Assembly (NCBI GenBank): GCA_020633995.1
Contig: JACKCO010000004.1
Coordinates: 186,001-250,000 of the forward strand
DNA from: Campylobacterota bacterium
Lineage (GTDB): Bacteria; Babelota; Babeliae; Babelales; RVW-14
Length of the DNA stretch: 64,000 bases
Direction: 5' to 3'
Of the stretch, positions 32,917-41,530 are shown piece after piece. Under the pieces are notes generated by a model. It was not told the DNA's origin and ran no database searches. It saw nothing but the letters and a program-made list of their open reading frames with translations. How positions within the stretch are numbered: position 1 is the stretch's first letter; every line of letters starts with the position of its first letter. The position numbers and the translations under genes are program-made.

Positions 32917-33738
32917 TTAAAAAAGATCTCGTTGCGTGTAATCGGTCAAAAAACAGAATTCAAGTGATGACAAGTCAACAAGAGGTTCGATATCAAACGT
33001 TTGATACAGCTGTTGTGTTTCGTCTGGCCTGTTGTTGGGTTGGCAAATTTTGCCGATACCAAAGCCTTCAGGAAACACAAGTCCCTGTCCACTTGAAATA
33101 ACAATGTCACCGGCTTCTAGTTTAAATGATTGGTCAACGTATGTAAAGGCGCAAAATCCAATATTATTGCTTCCTTGTACCACGCCATGCGCGTGATTTT
33201 TTGCTGCATAGCCGGCAATGTTGCAACTCTTGTCGGTGATAAGTTTGACCTTGCTATAGCACTGGCAAACCTCATAAACTTTGCCAATAATTTGAAATTT
33301 GTAGAGTGCGACCATATCCTTTTTAACCCCATCACGCGCACCTTTATTGAGTAAAAAAAAGTGTTGGTCGGTTGTGATGTTGCGTGCCAAGATTGTTGCC
33401 TGCAGCTTATCAGACAGGGTGTATTTTTTCATAAAGCTATGCAGGTCAGCACTTCGCTTAAATTGATCAAGCGCTGCATGCAGGGCAATGTTTTCTTGTT
33501 TGATTGACTCGTTGTCTTCAAACAATGCATGATAACGCTCAAGCATGGTTGCGTAGTCGACCTTTGCCTGAGATAGTGCTCGAAGTTTATATGCACATAA
33601 ATGCGACACGTACAGTACCGGCAAGAGTATGTGTGACGCTGCCCGTTCAACGAACGCGACAGGAAAGAGTACAAGATAAAGACAAAGCCCCAAACATCCA
33701 AGCAATGATATAAATCGAGTGCTGAGTTTTTTTATCAT
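32917..33738 (-). CDS. mreC: rod shape-determining protein MreC
   Basis: 273 residues: a short cytoplasmic start, one membrane helix (FISLLGCLGLCLYLVLFPVA), a periplasmic coiled coil (AKVDYATMLERYHALFEDNE), and the two beta-barrel halves of MreC. Typical phrases are LLNKGARDGVKKDMVAL (the N-x-G-x-x-x-G-V/I motif), GKVYEV, KLITDKSCNIAGY and SSGQGLVFPEGFGIGKI. MreC links cytoplasmic MreB to PBP2 in the elongation complex. The ATG overlaps the dusB stop (ATGA), so translation is coupled. mreB and mreD are not in this window, whereas they usually adjoin mreC. PBP2 is encoded about 3 kb away. Confidence 0.9.
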   Translation of the reverse strand: MIKKLSTRFISLLGCLGLCLYLVLFPVAFVERAASHILLPVLYVSHLCAYKLRALSQAKVDYATMLERYHALFEDNESIKQENIALHAALDQFKRSADLHSFMKKYTLSDKLQATILARNITTDQHFFLLNKGARDGVKKDMVALYKFQIIGKVYEVCQCYSKVKLITDKSCNIAGYAAKNHAHGVVQGSNNIGFCAFTYVDQSFKLEAGDIVISSGQGLVFPEGFGIGKICQPNNRPDETQQLYQTFDIEPLVDLSSLEFCFLTDYTQRDLF

Positions 33739-34766
33739 AGCACTGGGCTTGTTTGTGTCCTTACGGTGCTGGTATCTGGTGAAGTGAGTTCTTGATTTTT
33801 TGCTTCGATAATAATTTGCTCAAGCTTGGCGCGCATTTCAGGTTCAGTCTGGCTGATCAAAATATTTTTACGCCAGGTTGCAGCGTTAGGTGCACTACGA
33901 ATGTATTGAGCAACTTGTTTTTTAAATGGTATAAAGCCACGTGGTCCGTAAAATTGCATGTTCAAATCAAGGTGTTTGAGTGCATACTCAAGCACCTGCA
34001 CGGTGCTAAACGTAAAGGTTTTGCCTTGTGCTGCGTCGGTTATTTCACGCATTTTCCATGGTGCACCCCACAGCGCACGGCCAATCATGAAACCGTCAAC
34101 ACCGGTCTTTTCATAGACGCGCTGTGCCTGATCAAAGCGGCTAATATTGCCAGAAAAAATTAGTGGGACATTAATTGCTTTTTTTACGGCAGCAGTTAGG
34201 TCGTAGTCAAGGCGTGAAGTAAAACCTTCAGGCTGCGTACGTGGATGAATCATGATGCCGTCAGCGCCACAGTCAACTGCAAGTTTGGCGAAATCAACGG
34301 CATTCTTTTGTTTGTAGCCAGCGCGAATTTTGACGGTGAATGGTACGCGGTCGCCAATCAGCTCTTTCAAACGTGTGGCTAAAATTTTGAATGTGTCAGG
34401 ATCTGCCATCAGTGCTGAGCCCGAGCCCGAGCGTGTGACCGCAGGTGCAGGGCACCCGCAGTTGAGATTGATCATGACAAACTTGTGCTCAAGTACCCGT
34501 TCAACCGCCTTTTCCATAAAGTCGAGTCGATTAGCAGAAAACTGAAACGCAAGTGGTTGTTCGCTTGCATTATAGCTGACAGTTCTGTCATTTTTTTCGT
34601 TAGCTACTTGGCTGACATGGCGCATCTCGCCCATCAATAGCTCGGTCGGGCTAAAGTGCCTGATGAGCTGGCGCAGTGGCGAGTCGGTCACACCATCAAG
34701 TGGCGCTGCCATAACACGTGGAACGCGTAATTTTCCAAAACTAATCTGCTCTGTGAAAAAGGACAT
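33735..34766 (-). CDS. dusB: tRNA-dihydrouridine synthase (DusB-like)
   Basis: 343 residues, FMN-dependent TIM barrel that reduces uridines in tRNA D-loops with NADPH. Seen: MAAPLDGVTDSPLRQLI (FMN-binding start), NLNCGCPAPAVTRSGSGSAL with the catalytic Cys, VKIRAGY, DGIMIHPRTQPEGFT, FSGNI, and DGFMIGRALWGAPW (phosphate-binding end), then a helical C-terminal tRNA-binding domain. The G-S-G-S-A-L after the catalytic loop is the DusB type. It lies in the MATE-gatC-gatA-dusB-mreC operon, 2 bp after gatA. Confidence 0.92.
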   Translation of the reverse strand: MSFFTEQISFGKLRVPRVMAAPLDGVTDSPLRQLIRHFSPTELLMGEMRHVSQVANEKNDRTVSYNASEQPLAFQFSANRLDFMEKAVERVLEHKFVMINLNCGCPAPAVTRSGSGSALMADPDTFKILATRLKELIGDRVPFTVKIRAGYKQKNAVDFAKLAVDCGADGIMIHPRTQPEGFTSRLDYDLTAAVKKAINVPLIFSGNISRFDQAQRVYEKTGVDGFMIGRALWGAPWKMREITDAAQGKTFTFSTVQVLEYALKHLDLNMQFYGPRGFIPFKKQVAQYIRSAPNAATWRKNILISQTEPEMRAKLEQIIIEAKNQELTSPDTSTVRTQTSPVL

Positions 34767-34768
34767 AA

Positions 34769-36211
34769 TTATTCAAACCCTTTCGGAGTTTTTTGACCAT
34801 AGTTAGTATGTTGTTCAAAAGCGTAGGCAACCTTAAGCAATAACTGTTCAGACAGTCGTGGTCCCAAAAATTGTACCCCAATTGGCAACCCTTCAGGCGA
34901 AAAGCCACCCGGCACTGAAATGGCTGGGGTACCGATCATGCAATTTGGTGTGGTGAAATAGTCTGCAAGATAGAGCAGCACTGGGTCGCTGGGCATGTTG
35001 TCAAAGCGATATGCCAATGTTGGGGTTGTAGGACTGATTAACACATCAACGTCATTAAAAGCGTTTTCAAATTCAGCACGAATCATACGTCTAATGTGCA
35101 ATGCAAGTTCATAGTAAAAAGTTTTGTGTTCAGAAGAAAGCAAATATGTCCCCGTTAAGATGCGGCGCTTTACCTCTGCACCCATGCCGTCGTGGCGCGT
35201 GCGTACATACATGTCAATCAAGTTGTCTGCTTGCTCACAACGGTTGCCATAGAGCGAACCGTCAAAACGGTGTAGGTTAGATGCAGCTTCCATACGGCTA
35301 ACAATGAAGTAGAGCGCAGTACCGTGCTTGAGATCAGGGAGTTCGACTGATTTTATTTTTGCACCCATTGCTTTGAGTTGATTGACACTTTCATCAAAGG
35401 CCGCGCGCACTTCTCCTTCAATTTGTTCGTATTCGAGGGCGTCTTTGATGATGCCAACTTTCAAGTTTTCAGGTAGTTTTCCATCAAGCGCCTTGGTGTA
35501 ATCTTTTTTGTCTGTTACCAGTGAGCTTTGATCATGTGGGTCGTGGCCAGAAAAAATGCTTGCAATCAATGCGCTGTCATACACATCGCGGGTAATGGCA
35601 CCAACCTGGTCAAGTGATGAGCCAAAGGCAATAACACCGTAGCGCGAATGAGAGCCATAGGTAGGGTACATGCCAACCAAGTTGTTAAATGCAGCTGGTT
35701 GGCGAATAGAGCCGCCAGTTTCAGACCCAAGAGCAAATGGTGCCAGGCCAGCGCCAACAGCAGCAGCTGATCCTGAGCTTGATCCACCTGGTGTACGATT
35801 AAGGTTCCACGGGTTTTTGGCGATGCCGTACGCAGAAAAAGCGCCGGTACCCCCCATGGCAAATTCGTCCATGTTTGTACGACCTAACGAGCGCGCACCC
35901 TCAGCATTGAGTCGCTCAATGACGGTAGCGTTGTACGGCGCCCTGTAGTTTGACAAAATGTTTGAACCAGCAGAGGTCAGTCGGCCTTTTTGGCAAATGT
36001 TGTCTTTGACAAGCATCGGAATGCCGGCAAGTAAGCCTTGGCTGCTTTCGATGTCATCAGCAGAAAGGTCCTCAAAAACTTCAAGTACTGCATTGAGTTC
36101 AGGGTTGTATTTTTTGATGCGTTCAAGGTAAAAGGAGAAGACTTCTTTTTTGCTGACTTCTTTTTTTTCTAATTTTTCTTTGATCTCACGAATAGTTGAA
36201 AAGGGATTCAT
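34769..36211 (-). CDS. gatA: aspartyl/glutamyl-tRNA amidotransferase subunit A
   Basis: 480 residues, amidase of the GatCAB complex that turns mischarged Glu-tRNA-Gln or Asp-tRNA-Asn into the correct aminoacyl-tRNA. The Ser-cis-Ser-Lys triad is intact: K69 (MLVKDN), S144 (TPGGSSSGSAAAVGAG) and S168 (GSETGGSIRQPA), with the same mutual spacing as known GatA proteins. GADGxxx binding elements such as RTNMDEFAMG are present. It is 14 bp downstream of gatC. gatB, the kinase and tRNA-binding subunit, is not in this window and must be elsewhere. The need for GatCAB implies missing GlnRS and/or AsnRS. Confidence 0.96.
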   Translation of the reverse strand: MNPFSTIREIKEKLEKKEVSKKEVFSFYLERIKKYNPELNAVLEVFEDLSADDIESSQGLLAGIPMLVKDNICQKGRLTSAGSNILSNYRAPYNATVIERLNAEGARSLGRTNMDEFAMGGTGAFSAYGIAKNPWNLNRTPGGSSSGSAAAVGAGLAPFALGSETGGSIRQPAAFNNLVGMYPTYGSHSRYGVIAFGSSLDQVGAITRDVYDSALIASIFSGHDPHDQSSLVTDKKDYTKALDGKLPENLKVGIIKDALEYEQIEGEVRAAFDESVNQLKAMGAKIKSVELPDLKHGTALYFIVSRMEAASNLHRFDGSLYGNRCEQADNLIDMYVRTRHDGMGAEVKRRILTGTYLLSSEHKTFYYELALHIRRMIRAEFENAFNDVDVLISPTTPTLAYRFDNMPSDPVLLYLADYFTTPNCMIGTPAISVPGGFSPEGLPIGVQFLGPRLSEQLLLKVAYAFEQHTNYGQKTPKGFE

Positions 36212-36225
36212 CCTGTTGCTTCCTC

Positions 36226-36513
36226 TTATTTCTCGTCAAGAATTTTTGGTACCACAAAATAGCGATCTTGCGTTTGAGGTGCTTGGGCAAGGATTGCGTC
36301 AGCGTCACTTTCTATAACAACGTCTTCGCGAAAAACGTTTTCGAGTCGAGCTGTTGCTAGCTCTTCAGAAAGTGTTACGTTTTCTAATGCATCGATATTT
36401 TCGATAATTGCCTTAATTTCACCTTCAAACTGCTTCACTTCATTTTCGTCGAGTGATAGCCCAGCCATCGCGGCAAGTTTAAGCAGTTCTTCTTTGCAAA
36501 AATTGTTTGCCAT
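36226..36513 (-). CDS. gatC: aspartyl/glutamyl-tRNA amidotransferase subunit C
   Basis: 95 residues, the small stabilising belt of GatCAB. Family features: LLKLAAMAGLSLDENEVKQF at the N-terminus, a linker with D-A-L-E-N-V (IDALENV), and a C-terminal REDVV...DAILAQAPQTQDRYFVVPKIL, matching the usual R-x-D...N-A-P...F-x-V-P-x-v-l end. AAAGGAACTACAACC precedes the ATG. It heads gatA directly and follows the MATE gene by 26 bp. Confidence 0.94.
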   Translation of the reverse strand: MANNFCKEELLKLAAMAGLSLDENEVKQFEGEIKAIIENIDALENVTLSEELATARLENVFREDVVIESDADAILAQAPQTQDRYFVVPKILDEK

Positions 36514-36539
36514 GGTTGTAGTTCCTTTTTCAAAAAGTG

Positions 36540-38006
36540 TTACACCTTATGGGTTAGCCACTTGCGGCTTTTGATGCGCCGTACAAAGATAATGCCCATC
36601 AAGCCAGTGGTTACGTAAAAAGACCCATAGATGAGAATAAATTTTAGTTCATTACTAATGGGAGGGAGTACCATAAAGTATGCAGATAACATTCCTGTTG
36701 TCTGTGTGCTAAACCCGTGACCAGCTCCTGCCTGTGGCAGTTGGCTAATGACATAGGAGACGGGTATAAAAAAACAAGCACACGAAAAAAGCCGCCCCCA
36801 CATAACTGTTCTTACATCACCGGCACCACGTAGTGCCCCTGCAAGAACGAGCTGTGTAAAGTCAAAGATTACCAGAAAGGTGATGATTGGTAAAACAGAT
36901 GCTGCAAAATTGCCAAACTTGTTTTTTTTATCAAAAAAGCTGACGAAATAGGGGGCATTGATGCTCAAGATGAAGAGCGAGGGTATGACGGTGGCAAACG
37001 AGAGCATAAACATCTTTTTGATGTTGGCTACAGCGCCCTCTGGGTCGCCCGCACCTAGTCTGTTACTGACCAGAAAGGTGACGACTTGGGCAGCAGCGGC
37101 CACCGGTAAGATGGCAAAGCGTTCCAGGTTCTTGACGACGTCATACGAGGTGATGGCATATTTGCCCATGCTGGCAATCATTTTTGACAACCAGACATAT
37201 GAAAAGGTTATCGTACTTTTGTCAATAACAATCGGCCAGCTGAGGTTAATCAGGTGCAGTGCGCGCTTCCAGCTAAAGACGGCAAAAAAGATAGTTGTGA
37301 AGTATTTTTTATAGTCTGGGTTAAAGAGTATGTAACAGAGCGCAACAACATTCATTACTGAATATTGGACAATTGTTGCAATGGCAGATCCTTTAAGCCC
37401 AAGTTTGGGAAAACCAAAGTGTCCCAAAACGAGCATGTAGTCAAAAACGATAAAGACTGCAATGCCCAGCATATTGATCAGCATAGGAACGCGAGTATTT
37501 TTAAGTGCGCGCATAAATCCAACAAAACACAAAATCGTGAAAATTAAGAAAACACCAAACGCCTTAATTCGCAAAAACTCAGCACCGATAGGAATCATTT
37601 TCGCGGGAACGCCAAGCCATTGATAAATATATTTTGCGCTCAAAAAGATGATCAAAAATTGGCTACACCCAAAAATAAATGTTGTCCAAAACGTGTCTCC
37701 CAGATCCTGGCCACATTGTTCATACTCGCCCGCACCGTTGTGTCGACCAATGATGGCGATTGAAGCGACTGGTATTGCTTCTGCAAGTTTGATTAGCGTA
37801 TGCAAAAAGTTGGTGCCCATAGCAAGTGCGCCGTAGGTTGTGTTTGACCCCAGCTGCGAAACAATCCACGAGTCGATTAGTGGTGGCAGCGAAATGAGAA
37901 TCGTTGCCGTTATCAGCTCAGGTAACCAGTAAAGAATAATGTCGCGCGACCGTTCACCGTGCATACGTGATGAAAGAAACGATTGAATTTGTTTTTTAAC
38001 GTTCAT
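36540..38006 (-). CDS. MATE-family efflux transporter
   Basis: 488 residues from the ATG at 38006, which follows AAAGGATGGTTTC; a frame extended to 38102 lacks support. About twelve membrane helices in two similar halves, with typical MATE phrases: LPPLIDSWIVSQLGSNTTYGALAMG in the first half (helix 2 region), GRHNGAGEYEQCGQDLGDTF (the conserved G-x-x-N-x-x-x-A/G region), and SNRLGAGDPEGAVANIKKMF with LAGALRGAGDVRT in the second. MATE carriers export drugs or metabolites against Na+ or H+. It is the first gene of the operon that continues into gatC. Substrate unknown. Confidence 0.88.
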   Translation of the reverse strand: MNVKKQIQSFLSSRMHGERSRDIILYWLPELITATILISLPPLIDSWIVSQLGSNTTYGALAMGTNFLHTLIKLAEAIPVASIAIIGRHNGAGEYEQCGQDLGDTFWTTFIFGCSQFLIIFLSAKYIYQWLGVPAKMIPIGAEFLRIKAFGVFLIFTILCFVGFMRALKNTRVPMLINMLGIAVFIVFDYMLVLGHFGFPKLGLKGSAIATIVQYSVMNVVALCYILFNPDYKKYFTTIFFAVFSWKRALHLINLSWPIVIDKSTITFSYVWLSKMIASMGKYAITSYDVVKNLERFAILPVAAAAQVVTFLVSNRLGAGDPEGAVANIKKMFMLSFATVIPSLFILSINAPYFVSFFDKKNKFGNFAASVLPIITFLVIFDFTQLVLAGALRGAGDVRTVMWGRLFSCACFFIPVSYVISQLPQAGAGHGFSTQTTGMLSAYFMVLPPISNELKFILIYGSFYVTTGLMGIIFVRRIKSRKWLTHKV

Positions 38007-38514
38007 GAAACCATCCTTTACGTGGAAGGCGTGAAACCGCAGCGTGAGACGCACAAAAACCAAAAAGGGTAGTGTACGCTTGTGATGCGACAGCCGCATC
38101 ACAACGTATTGACTCAGAAAATGTAGAACAAAAGCGTGTATTTGGCAACCTTCTTTGGGAAGAAAAAGGATGATTAAATTCTAGATTCCCGATCGGCCCC
38201 CTGATCAAGTCAGAGGACAGGCTTGGGAATGACCTCTACTCAATTGCATATGATTTTACAAGCAGCACTTTGGATAGTAGTAGCTCGTCACCCTGGACTC
38301 CGATCCAGGGTCTATTTCTAAAGAACAAACGCGTCGTACATGTGGGTGTCACAATGGATACCGGCTCGCAGGCCGGTATGACGAGTCCTAACAACCCAAT
38401 ACTATACATGGTAGGCGGGAATCCAGAACTTGTAGTTCCCTTATCCGGTAGGAGTAAAGAATCCACTGGCTTTCTGAAGCAGTCCTTTTGCCTTTTCTTG
38501 GGTATCTTTACTTT
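38007..38514. repeat. 508-bp intergenic region filled with palindromic repeats
   Basis: No credible gene. Three palindromes are clear: a compound one with ATTCCC and GGGAAT ends (38185-38230) enclosing ctgatcaagtcag; ACCCTGGA-N6-TCCAGGGT (38290-38311); and ATACCGGC-N6-GCCGGTAT (38358-38379). An open frame at 38270-38605 on the plus strand is made of this repeat DNA and is not counted as a gene. Confidence 0.75.
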
Positions 38515-40239
38515 TCAAGATATCAATTGCTTTGCTTTTGATGTATCTGTTTTTGACTCGCTTGTAGTTGGCGTGGCATTTTCAACAGAAGCTTCGGTTT
38601 CCTGAGCAGGGGTTTGTTTTTTGCTTATCATCTCCATGAGTATGTCTATTTTTTCTTGCATTTCTTGTCGTTGCTGTTCACCCTGCTTTAATTTCTCTTT
38701 CATCTCTTCTTGTGCATTCTCTTTTGCTTGGCGTGCAGCTTCTTCTTCGGCTAAGAGACGCTCTTGCTCTGCCCTTGCCTCTTGACGAGCGCGCTCTTCT
38801 TCCTTAAAGCGTTGAAATGCAGCAAGCAGTCGTTGTTCTTCAGCTTTTTTGCGAGCAAGTTCTTCAGCGGCTGCTTTCTTTTTAGCAAGTTCTTCTTGAA
38901 ATGCTTTGGCCAGTGCAAGCTCTTCTTCACGTTCTTTCCGTTCTTGCGCATCTAGTTTTTCTTGTTCAGCCTGCTCGCGGCCTTGATACACTTTAAGTGC
39001 TGCCTTGATTTCTTCAAGTTCAGCGTTGAGTGCTTCACGTTCTTTTTCATGAGCAGCTTCAAGTTCTTGGCCTACTTGTTTTTGGGCAGCAAGTTGCTCG
39101 GTTAGTTCATTGACTTGATCGTTAACGCTACTTTCCTTGGCTGCGAGTTGCTTAGTGAGTTCACTCACTTGACTGTTCAGATCGTTTATTTTTGCCTCAT
39201 GTGCTGCTTTTTGTTCTGCAAATTTTTGATTAGCCAGTTCTTGCTCTTGCTGACGTATTTGCTCGATATTACCTTTCATGTCTTCTCGAGCTTGGGCGCC
39301 AGCTTGTTCAGCTTGTGCTTGTGCTTTTTCAAGGTCTTGACGCAGCCCGCTAATGATGTCTTGGTTTTCATTAATCTCATCACGCAGTGAGCCAAGTTGT
39401 GCTGCCATGGCCTTTTTCTCAGCAACGCGCTCTTCGGCTCGAGCAGCTTCTTTTTCGGCAAACTCTTTCATGCGTGCAATTTCTTCTTTTTCATCTTCGG
39501 CTGCAGTTGCGGCTTGTTCATCAAGTTTTTTACTCAACTCTCTGAGTTGTTTGCCACGCTCTTCATCATCACCTTCATTGTCTAAGATTGTGATAATCGG
39601 TGCAATGACGGCGGCAAGTCCACCAAAACTTGCAAGCAGTCCTCCCGCAGTTTTGGCAGCTGTTTTACCGGGATACTTTTGCGCGGAATGTTTGATTTTA
39701 CCGATTGTGGTTGTTGCATGTTTGGCAGCAGTAAAAATATCATCTGGGTCTTCATCAACCTTTTCAGCATCAGCAGTGTCTTGGGCTGCTGCCGCTTTCT
39801 TTTTAGCACTCTGCTCCTTCTTATCGGCTTTCTTTTCCTTACCGCTTTGGCGTGATTGCTCAAATCGTTTTTTAAATTGCTGCGCTTCTTTTCTTGCAGC
39901 CTCTTTTTCTCGCTCAAGCGTTTTAATTCGTTCTTCTTGCGCACCCATTTGTCTGAAAACATCAAGCACCGAGCTTTCCTCGCCGGTTACACCCGGCAGG
40001 CGGAAGCCTGCAAGGCCAGATGGAGCGTCAGTTTTTTCAGCCTCTTGTGCGGCTTCAGTCTTTGGAGCTGCTTCTTTTTTTGGCAGCGAGCTTAGGCTTC
40101 TTGTTCTGCTAAAGCTTGCGCTTACTGGTTGTGATTGCTGTTTGCTCAAGCGGCTTGCTTGTTGTTCACTTGCAGAAAGCGCAGCACATACCAATAGATA
40201 GACGAGTAGGGCGGTAAGCGCATAATTTATTCTTTTCAT
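38515..40239 (-). CDS. exported coiled-coil membrane protein, array member 1
   Basis: 574 residues from the ATG at 40239 (GGAGACCTG upstream; an outer in-frame ATG 18 bp earlier contains that site). Signal peptide (KRINYALTALLVYLLVCAAL...SA), a Lys/Ser/Ala-rich linker, a first coiled coil (about residues 95-150), a Gly/Ala-rich membrane helix near 197-219 (KTAGGLLASFGGLAAVIAPI), then an acidic patch (DNEGDDEERG) and a very long Glu/Lys/Gln/Ala coiled coil to about 545. The second half is strongly heptad-like (for example EELARKKAEEQRLLAAFQRF). No catalytic motif or known family. The basic-then-helix-then-acidic order links it to the neighbouring genes. Read with array member 2 upstream on the same strand, 89 bp apart with a palindrome between. 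Confidence 0.7.
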   Translation of the reverse strand: MKRINYALTALLVYLLVCAALSASEQQASRLSKQQSQPVSASFSRTRSLSSLPKKEAAPKTEAAQEAEKTDAPSGLAGFRLPGVTGEESSVLDVFRQMGAQEERIKTLEREKEAARKEAQQFKKRFEQSRQSGKEKKADKKEQSAKKKAAAAQDTADAEKVDEDPDDIFTAAKHATTTIGKIKHSAQKYPGKTAAKTAGGLLASFGGLAAVIAPIITILDNEGDDEERGKQLRELSKKLDEQAATAAEDEKEEIARMKEFAEKEAARAEERVAEKKAMAAQLGSLRDEINENQDIISGLRQDLEKAQAQAEQAGAQAREDMKGNIEQIRQQEQELANQKFAEQKAAHEAKINDLNSQVSELTKQLAAKESSVNDQVNELTEQLAAQKQVGQELEAAHEKEREALNAELEEIKAALKVYQGREQAEQEKLDAQERKEREEELALAKAFQEELAKKKAAAEELARKKAEEQRLLAAFQRFKEEERARQEARAEQERLLAEEEAARQAKENAQEEMKEKLKQGEQQRQEMQEKIDILMEMISKKQTPAQETEASVENATPTTSESKTDTSKAKQLIS

Positions 40240-40291
40240 CAGGTCTCCATAGTCCAAAGTTTTTTCTATCTGTTAAGTATCCAGCGGCGTC

Positions 40292-40313
40292 ATCCCGGCC
40301 TCTGAGCCGGGAT
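40292..40313. repeat. intergenic GC-rich palindrome
   Basis: ATCCCGGC, loop ctctga, GCCGGGAT: 8-nt arms, 6-nt loop, between array members 1 and 2. Confidence 0.8.
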
Positions 40314-40328
40314 CCACTCCTCATTTCT

Positions 40329-41516
40329 TTATTCAAAAAAACGAGCAACGTCTTCTTCTTTTGTTGTGACGCTTTTTTCTTGTATAGGCTTTTCTTTAAT
40401 GTCATCAGGTTCCATGACAGCCTCTTTGGGTAAGTCGAGCAGATCTTGAGGCTGGTCAACGACAGTAGTTTCTTCTTCTGCGCTTACTTTACCCTTCTCT
40501 TCGTCAACAATTTTGTCGTCTTGGCCTGAATCAATGGTTTCAGGTTCATTTTCATCACCAGCTTCAAGGCTTATTGTTTCCTGGCCAGTGGTGTCTTCTT
40601 CTTCTTCTTCTTCTTTCTCTCGTGCCTCTAGGGCTTGTTCAACCCCATGCTGGGTAGTAGCACGTATGCCCCCGCTGATAACTGCTGAGACCCCGGTAGC
40701 CACCAACATAGGAGCTGTAATTGTAGCGGTATTCTCTCTCACAAAATCTTTAAAGCGTTGCGTTTTGCTTTTTGGAGCTTCTATTTTGATGCCTTCGGAC
40801 TCAAGGCGAGCTCGGTATGCATCGCTTTTTTCAAATTCTTTGTTTGCCTTTTTCAGTGCTTTCTCTTTTTCTGAAACATCATCAAAAGATTTTTTCCATG
40901 CTGTGTTACTTTCGGCAGCTGTTTTTTTTGCTTGGTCCAGTTTTGTTCGCGTTGAAAGTACTTCAAGACCAACCTGACCACCTTGGCTTGCTTGCAGGGT
41001 AAGCTCAGAGAGTTTTTTGGTCAGACCTTCAACCGCTAGATCATCGCGATCACTTTGCCTTCTCAGTTCATCTTGGCGTGTATTTGCGTCATTAAGTTCT
41101 TCCTGCGCTTTGATTTGTTTTGCCTGAGCTTTGGCAAAATCTTTCAAAACCAGATCTTTGGTTTCTTGCTCAGCTTGTGTTCTAACCTGTTCGCGCTTGA
41201 CGGCTAGCGAGGCAAGGTCTGTCTCGAGTGCAGTCTTTTTTTCTTGGTCTTTGGAGCTGAGTGTTTTCTTCTTGCCTATTTTTTTCTGCTTTTCTTCAAG
41301 CTTTACAATCTTGGTATCAACTTCCTCAAAGTCCTTTAACGTCCCCTCCAGCTTTTGTTTAGCAGCTTTTTTTTGCGCTTTTGCGCTGTCGACAAGGTCC
41401 ATTTGTGCTGCTTGTTGAGCACGCATAACGCCAAGGCCTTCTAGCGCTTGCAGCTGAGTCCAATCGCAGAGTGTTGCAATAAATATGAAGGTGTAAAAAC
41501 AATAATTTTTCTTCAC
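40329..41516 (-). CDS. exported coiled-coil membrane protein, array member 2
   Basis: 395 residues from a GTG at 41516 with GGAGAGAG upstream. Signal peptide (KKNYCFYTFIFIATLCDWTQLQA), a coiled coil over about residues 35-245 (KQKLEGTLKDFEEVDTKIVK), a modest membrane-helix candidate at 266-284 (TITAPMLVATGVSAVISGG), and an extremely acidic C-terminal tail (EKEEEEEEDTTGQE and onward). The hydrophobic stretch is weaker than in the other members and could be a buried helix. No known family. It starts 14 bp after the stop of the next upstream gene, so members 2 and 3 are one transcription unit. Confidence 0.7.
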   Translation of the reverse strand: MKKNYCFYTFIFIATLCDWTQLQALEGLGVMRAQQAAQMDLVDSAKAQKKAAKQKLEGTLKDFEEVDTKIVKLEEKQKKIGKKKTLSSKDQEKKTALETDLASLAVKREQVRTQAEQETKDLVLKDFAKAQAKQIKAQEELNDANTRQDELRRQSDRDDLAVEGLTKKLSELTLQASQGGQVGLEVLSTRTKLDQAKKTAAESNTAWKKSFDDVSEKEKALKKANKEFEKSDAYRARLESEGIKIEAPKSKTQRFKDFVRENTATITAPMLVATGVSAVISGGIRATTQHGVEQALEAREKEEEEEEDTTGQETISLEAGDENEPETIDSGQDDKIVDEEKGKVSAEEETTVVDQPQDLLDLPKEAVMEPDDIKEKPIQEKSVTTKEEDVARFFE

Positions 41517-41530
41517 GTTTTCTCTCTCCG

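Noticed and set aside
38270..38605. 111-residue plus-strand frame upstream of the array
   Set aside because: It consists of palindromic repeat DNA and then runs antisense into the 3' end of array member 1; no ribosome-binding site or protein-like pattern.
39353..40201. 282-residue antisense frame in array member 1
   Set aside because: It is the Ser/Ala/Phe-rich mirror image of Lys/Glu/Ala codons on the other strand; similar long mirrors occur at 48441-49259 and 52050-52868. The minus-strand frames have signal peptides and ribosome-binding sites, these do not.
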